DNA of 64,000 bases from positions 1 to 64,000 of the forward strand of contig DATERL010000098.1 of NCBI GenBank assembly GCA_035271585.1, in the 5' to 3' direction. Shown in pieces: positions 36,236 through 44,933 of this stretch. The stretch comes from Roseimarinus sp035271585. Lineage in GTDB: Bacteria > Bacteroidota > Bacteroidia > Bacteroidales > Prolixibacteraceae. Made by a program: the position numbers and the translations under genes. A model generated the notes under the pieces. The model was not told the origin of the DNA. It made no database searches and was given only the letters and a program-made list of their open reading frames with translations. The stretch's first letter is position 1; every line of letters begins with the position of its first letter.

Positions 36236-36595
36236 TATAATGATGTAATTGGTTAATAATTAAATATTTATTGTCGTGTGTATGCCTTTGGTAATGCTGA
36301 ATATTATATTCCTTGAAAACAGAACATACGAAAATCGGTTGAGTTTGATCAAAAATAATAAAGTTGCACTTACAAAATTAATTTATCAGCTTAAATTTTA
36401 GATGGTTATCGTTTTATGGAATTTAGTCATGCAAAAAAATCAGTTTTTTCTTTACTTTATCATATGTTTTTTGTGATACTAACAGAAAAACCAACTATAT
36501 TGAAACTAAAATCAAAACAGAATATTTCCTTACAACTTTTTGAAATGGAATATAAAAATAAACAGCTAATAATAAAACACTTAAAACACTAAGGT
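36236..36595. other. Divergent promoter region, no gene
   Basis: AT-rich spacer between two divergent genes. No repeat, RNA gene or clear TAnnTTTG box could be assigned with confidence. Confidence 0.4.
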
Positions 36596-37309
36596 ATGAA
36601 AAGATTTTTGATAAAATCGATGAAAAAGGACAGCGAAAACAACGGGATTATGGAATCAACAGCGGGTCCAGTAATTACTATTTCGCGTGAATGTGGTTGC
36701 TCCTCCAACCGGATTGCGACAAAACTGTCGAAAATTTTAACCGGCTACAGTTATTTGTCCGATAAAAATAAAAACAACATCGAATGGCGATGGTTTAACA
36801 AAGAATTTGTTCAGAAAGCAGCCGATGAGCTGAGCCTGAGCCCCGATGCCGTGAAAAGTGTTTTCCTAAAAGAGGCCCGTGCAAGTTTACATGAAATATC
36901 GACAGCTTTTTCGACTGAGAAATCCTACGACTCAGAAGATCAATTGGTTATTGATTACATGGTGGGTTTTATGAGGGATATTGCCGTGAAAGGACATTGT
37001 ATTATAGTGGGCAGGGGCGCCAATCTTTTGGTTAGCGATATTCCGGCCAGCTTGTCGATTAGACTGCAAGCCCCTCTTGAGTGGCGTATCAACCGCATTA
37101 TGAAAATCAGCAACATGACCTATCCCGATGCCCGCGACTATGTGCTCGAAATTGACCGCCAACGTTACCTTTTTGTTGAACACATTGCTGGCCGCGAACT
37201 CAACAACAACGATTATGATATTATTTATAACTACTCGACCCTAAGCGACGATATGATTGTTGATTCGATTATCAACATTATGAAGAACAAAAAAATGATT
37301 ATCGCCTAA
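36596..37309 (+). CDS. Cytidylate kinase-like family protein
   Basis: 237 residues. ITISRECGCSSNRIATKLSKIL resembles the modified P-loop of the cytidylate kinase-2 family. GHCIIVGRGANLLVSDIPASLSIRLQAPLEWRINRIM and ARDYVLEIDRQRYLFVEHIAGRE follow the same pattern. Members are found across Bacteroidota and Firmicutes, and their substrate is not settled. The starting ATG at 36596 may be followed by a nearer true start at residue 9. It is a single gene. Confidence 0.82.
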   Translation: MKRFLIKSMKKDSENNGIMESTAGPVITISRECGCSSNRIATKLSKILTGYSYLSDKNKNNIEWRWFNKEFVQKAADELSLSPDAVKSVFLKEARASLHEISTAFSTEKSYDSEDQLVIDYMVGFMRDIAVKGHCIIVGRGANLLVSDIPASLSIRLQAPLEWRINRIMKISNMTYPDARDYVLEIDRQRYLFVEHIAGRELNNNDYDIIYNYSTLSDDMIVDSIINIMKNKKMIIA

Positions 37310-37589
37310 CAACAGGTATTCTCTTTTCGTTTTTCGAAAAGAAGAATACTGCAAATACGTGGTTCATCACAAAAACTAATATGTATTTGTTGATATAAAC
37401 GAGTTGTAGCCAATTCTCCTTATAATTACCAAAATTGATTAACAAACAAAATTATCAATTATGGTTTTGGATTATTGACTACTTTAGCTAACGAAATTTT
37501 AAAATGTTGAATTTCAATGAATTTGTATTTTAAAATTTTACCGTTAGTCAGAATTATACAGACGGAGCACACAAAGATTAAATATTGAC
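37310..37589. other. Spacer before the DUF4304-like pseudogene
   Basis: AT-rich with no gene. A short inverted repeat, ttttcg/cgaaaa near 37325-37340, follows the kinase gene and may help end transcription, but no T tract follows it. Confidence 0.3.
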
Positions 37590-37735
37590 ATGAAACCTAA
37601 AGAAGTACTTTTAGAAGCTGTAAATAAATTTCTGAAAAAAAGCTCAAAGAGAAGGGATTTGTGTTCTCTGACTCACAATTGAAATTTACAAAAACGCTAA
37701 AGGACAAGAAAAAATATAGTCATCCATCAAAATAA
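37590..37735 (+). pseudogene. Frameshifted small protein gene (DUF4304-like)
   Basis: The frame from the ATG at 37590 reads MKPKEVLLEAVNKFLKK and then hits a stop. Shifting one base in a run of seven A (37635-37641) restores a sensible continuation, KLKEKGFVFSDSQLKF, then TKTLKDKKKYSHPSK and a TAA at 37733-37735. Together this looks like the start of DUF4304-type proteins (helix followed by LKxxGF). Even repaired it is short, so it is a truncated and frameshifted remnant just before the beta-galactosidase gene. Confidence 0.55.
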
Positions 37736-37749
37736 AAACGTAATAGAAA

Positions 37750-40700
37750 ATGAAAAAAATAGTTGGTTTATTTATCACTCTGGCAAGTTTTACATTGTCA
37801 GCACAGCAATCGAAATTTGCGAACATTTATCCTTTCATCGAAAATACAGAGGTATTTGAAATCAACCAGACTGAAGGTCACACGGTTTGTATTCCTTTTA
37901 AAACGGTTGGTGAAGTATTAAATCTTCAGAAATCGAAGTCTGAAAATGTACTTTCGTTGAATGGAAAGTGGAAATTCCATTTTGCCAATACTCCGGAAGG
38001 TACACCCAACAATTTTTTCGCACCAAATTTTAACGATCAGAAATGGTCTGATATTACAGTTCCGTCCAACTGGGAAATGCAGGGTTTTGGCGATCCTTTG
38101 TTCCGAAACGTTGCACAACCGTTTCGCGCCAACCCGCCATTTGTTCCCCGCGAATACAACCCTACTGGCTCGTATCGTAAATCATTTACTTTACCGGCGA
38201 ACTGGAAAAGCAAACGTATTTTTTTGCGCATGGAAAAAACTGCTTCGGCATCATTTATCTGGATCAACGGACAGGAAGTTGGATACAACGAAGGTGCATT
38301 CGAGGCTGCTGAATATGATATTACCAGTTTCCTGAAGCCAGGGAAAAACACCATTGCCGTGAACGTGATGAAATATTCAGCTGGGGTGTATCTCGAAAGT
38401 CAAGACTATTGGCGTCTGGCTGGTATTTTCGACGATGTTTGGTTGTATGCAAAATCGGATGTGCATCTCTTCGACTGGCATGCCACTACAGATCTGGACG
38501 AAAACTATGAGAATGCAAAACTAGATTTGCAGATTACGATAAACAACCAATCGAAAACAGACAAACACAACTATAAAGTTCGCACTTCGCTGTTTAATGC
38601 ACAGAATGTGTTGGTTCAGAATTTCACTTCTGATACAGTGCAAATAAATGCTGATAATAAGCAAGTTATCAATGTTTCTACCTTGGTGAAAAATCCAAAC
38701 AAGTGGACGGCCGAAACGCCCAATCTCTATCGGTTAACCATGGAGTTAATTAATAGTGAAGGAAAACCCGAAGAGGTAATTGCTGGTCGGATAGGTTTTA
38801 AAGAGACTGAAATTCGCAATCAGGTTTTTTATCTGAACGGAAAAGCCATTAAACTGAACGGCATGAACTCGCACATGCAACATCCCGATTTGGGGCACAC
38901 CATGGACGAAGTGACCATCCGGAAAGACTTTGAAATACTGAAACAATTCAATATCAATTGCATACGGACCTCACATTATCCTCCGGTTGCAAGATACCTG
39001 GAGTTGGCCGACGAATACGGTTTTTATATTATTGATGAAGTTGGAAATGAAGCTCATGCAACTGAATATTTAAGCGATAAAACTGAATGGGAGCCCATGT
39101 ATCGTGACCGGGTTCGCAAAATGGTATTGCGCGACCGGAATCATGCCAGTATTCTGTTTTGGAGCGCCGGAAATGAAAGTGGCGAAGGGAAAAATATTTG
39201 TGCCGTAATTGAAGAAGGAAAAAAATACGACACGACCCGTTCTTGGATGTATGGCGGAAATGCCTTTTCACACCCTTGTGAAGAGATTATTGGTCCTCGT
39301 TACGCTTCACCTTTTGAGCTCAAAAACCAAGTGGGGATGGTTCCCGAAAGTGTTGATTCACGACCATCGTTTATGGACGAATACCTATCGGTAGCTGGAA
39401 ATGGAGGCGGTGGACTGGACGAATATTGGGATGTAATTTACGAGTATCCACGCATTATGGGTGGAGCAATCTGGGATTTCGTGAGTCCAGGTTTGCGCGA
39501 GCCCGTTCGCAAATTGACCGATTCTTCACCCAACAATATAGCAACTCACATCATGGGACCCGCCAAACTGGTTGCTGGACACAATGGAAAAGGTATTGAT
39601 CTGAATGGTCACGATCAGTGGGTGGAAGTTTATCAGGATAAAAATATTGAAATATCGGGTAACGAACTAACGGTATCGTTTTGGGTTTTTCCACGCGATT
39701 TAATGAAAATGGGTGGAACACTGCTTACCAAAGGTAACAATCAATTTGGTTTGCAGCAAATTGGTGACCACTCGCTTGAGTTCTATATCTATACTTCGAA
39801 AAAAACTGCTGTCAGGGGTGAATTACCCAAAGATTGGACTCAAAACTGGCATCATGTGGCAGGTATTTATGACGGGAAATCAATTTCCATATTTATCGAC
39901 AACAAAAAGGTGGCTGAAGAATCCGTCACTGGTAACATAACCAATTTCCCTTTTCCTCTTAATATAGGCAAGAATACCGAGACACATGGTCAGCACACTT
40001 CCAGTTATTTGTGTGATGCCATTATCGATCAGGTGGGTGTTTTTCCAAAAGCGATTGAAGTCAACGATTTATTTACTGCAAAACCAGGTTTGAAAAATAG
40101 TGCAGCTTTGTGGCTTGATTTTGAACAGGAGCAAACCGACGGCGAATTCTTTAGCTATGGAATTGGTGCGCGTACCTATGGAAGTATTTTTCCCGATCGG
40201 GTTCCACAGCCCGAAATGTGGCAAATGAAAAAATCGGCCCAACCCATTTCTGTAAAGTGGAGCAACGCCGAAAAAATGGAAATTGAAGTGCAGAACCGAA
40301 ACTTTTTTATCAATACCAATGCCTTTGAAGCACGTTGGAATCTGGAGGAAAACGGAATAACAATAGCGTCCGGAAAATTGGAGGTGGATGTGGATCCACA
40401 AGCCGAAAAGATCTACGTACTTCCTATTCAAAAGCCTCAGCTAAAAGCCGCTGCAACCTATTTGGTAACAGTTGGTTTTCACTCTAAAGAAGCTGCACAA
40501 TGGGCACCGAAGGGTTTTGAAATGTGTTGGGATCAGTTGGAAATGCCATGGATTGTTCCTGCCGATAAAAAATTGGTACAGCATCAGACCAATTCTTTAA
40601 AAGTGTCAGATAATGAGCAACATTTAACGGTATCTGGAGTAAATTTCGATTACACCTTTAATAAAGCCGATGGACAACTGCACTCCATGAAATACATGGG

Positions 40701-41514
40701 TACAGAACTGCTGAAGCAGGGAGTGCAACTCAATGTTTGGCGAGCTCCTCTGGCGAATGAACTGGACGACTGGACCGTTCCTGCGGTTAATGTATTTCCT
40801 AGAACCGATGGTTACGGAAGGATGGTTGCTAACGCATGGTATTCCATTGGTCTGGATAATATGAAGTCAAGACTTGAATCATTTAGGGTGGAGAATAAGA
40901 ATGAAAATGTAATTGTCACTGTTCGTGAAATCGATCTTTTTGGAAATGCAAGTAGAGCAGGCTTCGATAATGAGATGATTTATACGATTTCGCCCGATGG
41001 TGGAATTAGTTTACAGCACACCATTGATCCTAATGGAAAAATGCCCATGTCGTTGCCACGCATCGGAACCAAATGGGTTTTCAATGATCAAATGCAAAAT
41101 GTAAAATGGTTTGGACGTGGGTCGCAGGAGAATTATCCCGATCGTAAAACCGGCTATCGCTTTGGGCAGTATCAGTCGACAGTTGATGAGATGTTTGTAC
41201 CATATTTGATTCCTCAGGATTGCGGCTTGCGCACAGACAACCGCTATGTGAGACTGACAAATGCTGAAGGAATCGGAATTGAATTTTCGGCAGATGAACC
41301 ATTTAATTTCAATTGCTATAATTACAGTACGGAAAATTTGTCAAAGGCAAAATACACCTATCAATTGGTTAAATCGGATGGCGTAACGTTCAATTTCGAC
41401 TACCAAACTAGCGGGGTAGGATGCACTGCAATTGGAGTGTATGATAAATATCAAATCATACCCCAATACATACAGTTCAAAAGTTCGATCAAACCATTTA
41501 AAATCAATAAATGA
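37750..41514 (+). CDS. Secreted GH2 beta-galactosidase with internal LamG-like domain
   Basis: 1254 residues with a signal peptide (MKKIVGLFITLASFTLSAQ). Residues 50-470 have the sugar-binding, Ig-like and TIM-barrel parts of GH2: VPSNWEMQGFG, YNPTGSYRKSF, NCIRTSHYPP. The acid/base glutamate is Glu476 in WSAGNESGEG. The nucleophile is Glu544 in SFMDEYLSVAGNGGGG, replacing the common CEYAHAMGNGPG. About residues 600-770 are a concanavalin/LamG-like module (GIDLNGHDQWVEV, TVSFWVFPR, WHHVAGIYDG). The C-terminal 300 residues are the Bgal_small domain (WRAPLANELDDW...GSQENYPDRKTG). Normal GH2 beta-galactosidases have about 1030 residues; the insertion accounts for the excess. It probably degrades galactose-containing polysaccharides outside the cytoplasm. 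Confidence 0.93.
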   Translation: MKKIVGLFITLASFTLSAQQSKFANIYPFIENTEVFEINQTEGHTVCIPFKTVGEVLNLQKSKSENVLSLNGKWKFHFANTPEGTPNNFFAPNFNDQKWSDITVPSNWEMQGFGDPLFRNVAQPFRANPPFVPREYNPTGSYRKSFTLPANWKSKRIFLRMEKTASASFIWINGQEVGYNEGAFEAAEYDITSFLKPGKNTIAVNVMKYSAGVYLESQDYWRLAGIFDDVWLYAKSDVHLFDWHATTDLDENYENAKLDLQITINNQSKTDKHNYKVRTSLFNAQNVLVQNFTSDTVQINADNKQVINVSTLVKNPNKWTAETPNLYRLTMELINSEGKPEEVIAGRIGFKETEIRNQVFYLNGKAIKLNGMNSHMQHPDLGHTMDEVTIRKDFEILKQFNINCIRTSHYPPVARYLELADEYGFYIIDEVGNEAHATEYLSDKTEWEPMYRDRVRKMVLRDRNHASILFWSAGNESGEGKNICAVIEEGKKYDTTRSWMYGGNAFSHPCEEIIGPRYASPFELKNQVGMVPESVDSRPSFMDEYLSVAGNGGGGLDEYWDVIYEYPRIMGGAIWDFVSPGLREPVRKLTDSSPNNIATHIMGPAKLVAGHNGKGIDLNGHDQWVEVYQDKNIEISGNELTVSFWVFPRDLMKMGGTLLTKGNNQFGLQQIGDHSLEFYIYTSKKTAVRGELPKDWTQNWHHVAGIYDGKSISIFIDNKKVAEESVTGNITNFPFPLNIGKNTETHGQHTSSYLCDAIIDQVGVFPKAIEVNDLFTAKPGLKNSAALWLDFEQEQTDGEFFSYGIGARTYGSIFPDRVPQPEMWQMKKSAQPISVKWSNAEKMEIEVQNRNFFINTNAFEARWNLEENGITIASGKLEVDVDPQAEKIYVLPIQKPQLKAAATYLVTVGFHSKEAAQWAPKGFEMCWDQLEMPWIVPADKKLVQHQTNSLKVSDNEQHLTVSGVNFDYTFNKADGQLHSMKYMGTELLKQGVQLNVWRAPLANELDDWTVPAVNVFPRTDGYGRMVANAWYSIGLDNMKSRLESFRVENKNENVIVTVREIDLFGNASRAGFDNEMIYTISPDGGISLQHTIDPNGKMPMSLPRIGTKWVFNDQMQNVKWFGRGSQENYPDRKTGYRFGQYQSTVDEMFVPYLIPQDCGLRTDNRYVRLTNAEGIGIEFSADEPFNFNCYNYSTENLSKAKYTYQLVKSDGVTFNFDYQTSGVGCTAIGVYDKYQIIPQYIQFKSSIKPFKINK

Positions 41515-41603
41515 TTATGGTTCGGAGGAAAATATTGATGTAAGATTGAAACAGAGTTTTCAGATGACAAAACCAAGAATGGAATATTTGAAAAAATAAC
41601 TAG

Positions 41604-41735
41604 CTACAACAATGTATAAAAATAATTGCCGAACCAGCAGTAAATCCAGGACTTGTAGCCCGTTTCAACTTTTGTGTAACTTGACAGAAAATCGCCCGCA
41701 ATCGGCAACTTATCATACCGCAAACCGTTGTGCTT
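41604..41735. repeat. Dispersed repeat, family 1 copy 1
   Basis: About 130 bp, starting gctacaacaatgtataaaa and ending ccgttgtgctt, match the element at 44685-44822 at roughly four bases in five, including a 29-base stretch (aatgtataaaaa... to ...ccagcagtaaat) that is identical. The ends are loosely inverted (ACAAC/GTTGT). It lies between the GH2 gene and the first fic gene and carries no gene. Confidence 0.7.
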
Positions 41736-41782
41736 CATGCTTGGAAACTGCACTACCATAAGGATTTGACATTAATAATGAG

Positions 41783-41790
41783 TATATTTG
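41783..41790 (+). promoter_or_regulatory. Promoter -7 box for the first fic gene
   Basis: TATATTTG fits TAnnTTTG and lies 20 bp before the ATG. A TTTG at 41765-41768 is nearer than the usual -33 spacing. Confidence 0.4.
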
Positions 41791-41810
41791 TGTTTAAATA
41801 ATTTGATTAA

Positions 41811-42572
41811 ATGAGAATAACAGAAAAAAAATATTTAGACACTTATATTCAGGAAATTGGACATGAAATTCCAAGATTAATTCAGGATTTTGATTTTTCT
41901 GAAAACAAACGGGGTTTTGACTATTTGACAAAATCATCTGCGGTTTATTCTTCAAATATTGAGGGGAATAGTATTGATTTAAACTCTTATATGAACTATG
42001 AATTGAATAAAGATAAATTCAAGGTTGGAAAAGAGATAGAGGAAATTGAGGATTTGATTGAGGCATACGAATTTGCTCAAAAAAATAATTTGAATGAGAC
42101 TAATTTATTGACTTGTCATAAAATATTTTCAGAGACTTTGCTGATTAAGAGCAAAAGAGGAAAATATAGGATTGAGCAAGTTGGAGTTTTTGGCAAATCA
42201 GGATTAGCCTACATGGCAATTGAACCTGAATTTGTTGACCAAGAAATGAAAACATACTTCAAGGATATTGAAGAATTGATTTCTTCAAACCTAAACGAGA
42301 AAGAGGTTTTTTACTTTGCCTCGTTGATACATTTAAGATTTGCACATATTCATCCATTTCGAGATGGAAACGGAAGGGCTGCAAGATTAATTGAAAAGTG
42401 GTTTATCACGGAGAAATTGGGTCGTGATTTTTGGAAAATATCATCAGAGGAATATTATAAAGTAAACCAAGCCAGATACTATGAGACAATAAATTTGGGA
42501 GTAAATTATTACGAATTGAATTATGACAACTGTATAGGATTTTTAGAAATGCTTCCAAATTGTTTAAAATAA
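41811..42572 (+). CDS. Fic domain protein (class II, self-inhibited AMPylator)
   Basis: 253 residues. The Fic core motif HPFRDGNGRAARL begins near residue 181. The N-terminal inhibitory helix has SSNIEGNS with the blocking glutamate at position 51, so this is a class II Fic in which the inhibitory motif is in cis. Such proteins usually transfer AMP from ATP to a target protein. No antitoxin partner gene is adjacent, as expected with a cis inhibitor. It is the first gene of the accessory island and is flanked by dispersed repeats. The target is unknown. Confidence 0.9.
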   Translation: MRITEKKYLDTYIQEIGHEIPRLIQDFDFSENKRGFDYLTKSSAVYSSNIEGNSIDLNSYMNYELNKDKFKVGKEIEEIEDLIEAYEFAQKNNLNETNLLTCHKIFSETLLIKSKRGKYRIEQVGVFGKSGLAYMAIEPEFVDQEMKTYFKDIEELISSNLNEKEVFYFASLIHLRFAHIHPFRDGNGRAARLIEKWFITEKLGRDFWKISSEEYYKVNQARYYETINLGVNYYELNYDNCIGFLEMLPNCLK

Positions 42573-42581
42573 AGCACGAAA

Positions 42582-42789
42582 GCACAACAAGTCGCTATGT
42601 TTCATTGCCGTTTTCGTGCTGATTGCGCAGCATTTAAGCTCTTTTGCAACCTCAGTGCGGCACGACATCCGTCAGCTGACGGACGAAATCGGCAACAGCA
42701 TATAGTAAAACCGCTAAACGCCAAGCAAAAAATTCATACTGCACATTAGATTCAACAATTTTATAGGTTTAGTGTTGAATGCGTTGTGC
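42582..42789. repeat. Dispersed repeat, family 2 copy 1
   Basis: The spacer between fic and the ATPase gene is bounded by GCACAAC (42582-42588) and its exact inverse GTTGTGC (42783-42789). Inside, about 95 bp from gccgttttcgtgctgattgc to gacgaaatcggcaac resemble the element near 54432-54525. A perfect 14-bp palindrome, ccgtcagctgacgg (42669-42682), lies within. GTTGTGC also ends family 1 copy 1 (41727-41733). Confidence 0.6.
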
Positions 42790-42796
42790 GTTTTTG

Positions 42797-42804
42797 TATC
42801 TTTG
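42797..42804 (+). promoter_or_regulatory. Promoter of the AAA ATPase gene
   Basis: TATCTTTG fits TAnnTTTG, and TTG at 42775-42777 lies 19 bp upstream, the usual Bacteroidota spacing. The ATG is 22 bp downstream. Confidence 0.5.
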
Positions 42805-42825
42805 TAAAAATAGCAATGAAAAATT

Positions 42826-43995
42826 ATGAGAACTTTATATCAGAAATTTGAAACGCTCTTACAAAGTACGACAACGGATTTTAAACGTTATTTGTATGAC
42901 AAAGTCTCGTGGGAAAGTCGAATGATTGGAATTATTGGTGCTCGTGGAGTGGGCAAAACGACAATGATTTTGCAACATATCAAGGAAAATTTAGACAGCA
43001 AAAAAGCGTTATATGTTTCCGCAGACGATATGTACTTTGGCGAAAACAGACTTTTTGATTTAGCGGATGATTTCTATAAAAATGCAGGAGAATATTTATT
43101 TATTGACGAAATTCATAAATACACCGACTGGTCTCGAGAACTAAAAAACATTTATGACTCATTTCCTACGTTGAAAGTTGTTTTTACGGGTTCTTCTGTA
43201 CTTGACATACTTAAAGGTTCTGCCGATTTAAGCCGTCGGGCAATTATTTACAAATTACAAGGATTATCATTTCGTGAATATTTAAAATTATTTCAAAATT
43301 ATGATACCGAAGTCTATACTTTAGAGCAAATCATAAACAATGAAGTAAAACTTGAAAATATTCAACATCCATTACCACTATTTAATGACTATTTAAAACG
43401 AGGATACTATCCATTTGGAATAGAAAATGAAATGGATTTACGTTTAGGCCAAATTATTGTTCAAACCTTGGAATCGGATATTCCACAATATGCAAACCTA
43501 AATGTTGGAACAAGTCGAAAGCTAAAACGATTGCTTTCCATAATTGCTGAACGCGTGCCATTTAAACCCAATTTTACTAAAATATCTGAAATGATTAGTG
43601 TAAGTCGGAATTCTTTAGACGATTATTTCTCATATATGGAAAAGGCAGGACTTATTGCGCAGTTACGAAATGAAACGAGTGGAATCCGAGGATTAGGAAA
43701 AGTTGATAAAGTTTACTTAGATAATACAAATATAAATTTCAACTTGGTTGGAGAAAAATCAAATATTGGAAACTTGCGAGAAACGTTCTTTTTCAATCAA
43801 ATGCGAGTGAAAAATGAAGTAATATCTTCGCAAATAGCAGATTTCGTAATTGAAAATTATACGTTTGAAGTTGGAGGCAAAAATAAAAAACAGAATCAAA
43901 TTGAAAAGGATAGTAAATCATTTATTGTAAAAGATGATATAGAATATGGTTATCGCAATGTGATTCCTCTTTGGGTTTTTGGATTGAATTATTAA
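42826..43995 (+). CDS. AAA ATPase of the AAA_14/DUF4143 family
   Basis: 389 residues. Walker A is GARGVGKTT (38-46), Walker B is YLFIDEIHKYTDW, and VFTGSSVLDILKGSADLSRRAIIYKLQGLSFREYL is the sensor and arginine region of this family. A winged-helix-like part (KISEMISVSRNSLDDYFSYMEKAGL) and a nuclease-like C-terminal part (DFVIENYTFEVGGKNKKQNQI) follow. These proteins are widespread orphans in accessory DNA, and their substrate is unknown. The gene stands alone. Confidence 0.88.
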   Translation: MRTLYQKFETLLQSTTTDFKRYLYDKVSWESRMIGIIGARGVGKTTMILQHIKENLDSKKALYVSADDMYFGENRLFDLADDFYKNAGEYLFIDEIHKYTDWSRELKNIYDSFPTLKVVFTGSSVLDILKGSADLSRRAIIYKLQGLSFREYLKLFQNYDTEVYTLEQIINNEVKLENIQHPLPLFNDYLKRGYYPFGIENEMDLRLGQIIVQTLESDIPQYANLNVGTSRKLKRLLSIIAERVPFKPNFTKISEMISVSRNSLDDYFSYMEKAGLIAQLRNETSGIRGLGKVDKVYLDNTNINFNLVGEKSNIGNLRETFFFNQMRVKNEVISSQIADFVIENYTFEVGGKNKKQNQIEKDSKSFIVKDDIEYGYRNVIPLWVFGLNY

Positions 43996-44069
43996 AAGAC
44001 TAAGAGGAAAGAATGCCAGGCGTTAACACGCGGTATGGGCAAGCTTAATCAGACACAAAACACAGACTA

Positions 44070-44678
44070 ATGACAAAGACAAAAAAAAATAAACCAACAA
44101 TAACTGACTGGATACAAGCAATTGCAGCATTCATCTCCATTCCAGCAGCAATATTTGCATTCTTCACCTTTTTCCAAAAAGATGTAGATCTTCAACGACA
44201 GATTTCGAATCTAGACACCATTGCAAGACAAAGCATTATTCAAACAGAGATTCTAAAAAATCAAGTTGAACTTTTAAAGGAGGAACAAGATTTCTTAAAA
44301 CAACAAAATGACTTAGCTCTAACTCAAAGACAGACAGAGATTGACCCAAAATTAGTTATTGAATTTGATAATTACAATGGAGATATTATCTATGCCAACT
44401 TAATAAACAATGGGAAAATAGCGAGAATTATAAAAGTTGTACAAAATAATCCTAATGATTTTATAATAGATATACCGTTTCAATATATTGGCGAGGGTAA
44501 AGAAAAAGAAATCTTTTTTCAATATAAGGATGCACATAAGCGGGACAAAAATACTCTTTTAAATTTCACTTTGATCTATGAGGACATTGACAAGAAAACA
44601 ATAAAAAAGGATTTTAAATTTAAGGATTTGGAGAGTATTATTAATGAGAAAAATAAAAACCATAATATCATAGGATAA
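44070..44678 (+). CDS. Small membrane-anchored coiled-coil protein, unknown function
   Basis: 202 residues. After a lysine-rich start, residues 13-35 (WIQAIAAFISIPAAIFAFFTFF) form one membrane helix. A coiled coil (about 37-95) follows, then a small beta-rich part starting DPKLVIEFDNYNGDIIYANLINNGKIARII. No named domain was recognised. Proteins of this plan are common in accessory DNA of Bacteroidota. It has low GC like its neighbours and lies between dispersed repeats. Confidence 0.65.
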   Translation: MTKTKKNKPTITDWIQAIAAFISIPAAIFAFFTFFQKDVDLQRQISNLDTIARQSIIQTEILKNQVELLKEEQDFLKQQNDLALTQRQTEIDPKLVIEFDNYNGDIIYANLINNGKIARIIKVVQNNPNDFIIDIPFQYIGEGKEKEIFFQYKDAHKRDKNTLLNFTLIYEDIDKKTIKKDFKFKDLESIINEKNKNHNIIG

Positions 44679-44684
44679 AAAGCC

Positions 44685-44822
44685 AGCCCATAACAATGTA
44701 TAAAAATAATTGCCGAACCAGCAGTAAATTCAGGGCTTGTAGCCCGTTTCAACTTTCTTGTATCTTGACAGGGATGAAACCCGCAATCCCTTACTAAATC
44801 ATACACTAAACGTTACCAACAA
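44685..44822. repeat. Dispersed repeat, family 1 copy 2
   Basis: Starts cccataacaatgtataaaa and ends taaacgttaccaac. It matches the copy at 41604-41735 over most of its length. TAAC at the start and GTTA at the end are inverted, which is the core logic of integron attC sites, but the full RYYYAAC/GTTRRRY consensus is not met. It lies between the coiled-coil gene and hsdM. Confidence 0.65.
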
Positions 44823-44933
44823 CTGTAAGAAAAACGAAAAAGAGAGATTTGCTGCAATAAGATTATAATACGAAGAAACCACCGCACAGTAGAATTTGAG
44901 TATATTTAAGCCTTTAAAACAAGAAATACAATA

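Noticed and set aside
41604..44822. Firm call of integron attC sites
   Set aside because: Cores are only partly matched, no integrase is in the window and folding was not computed, so it is kept as a hypothesis only.
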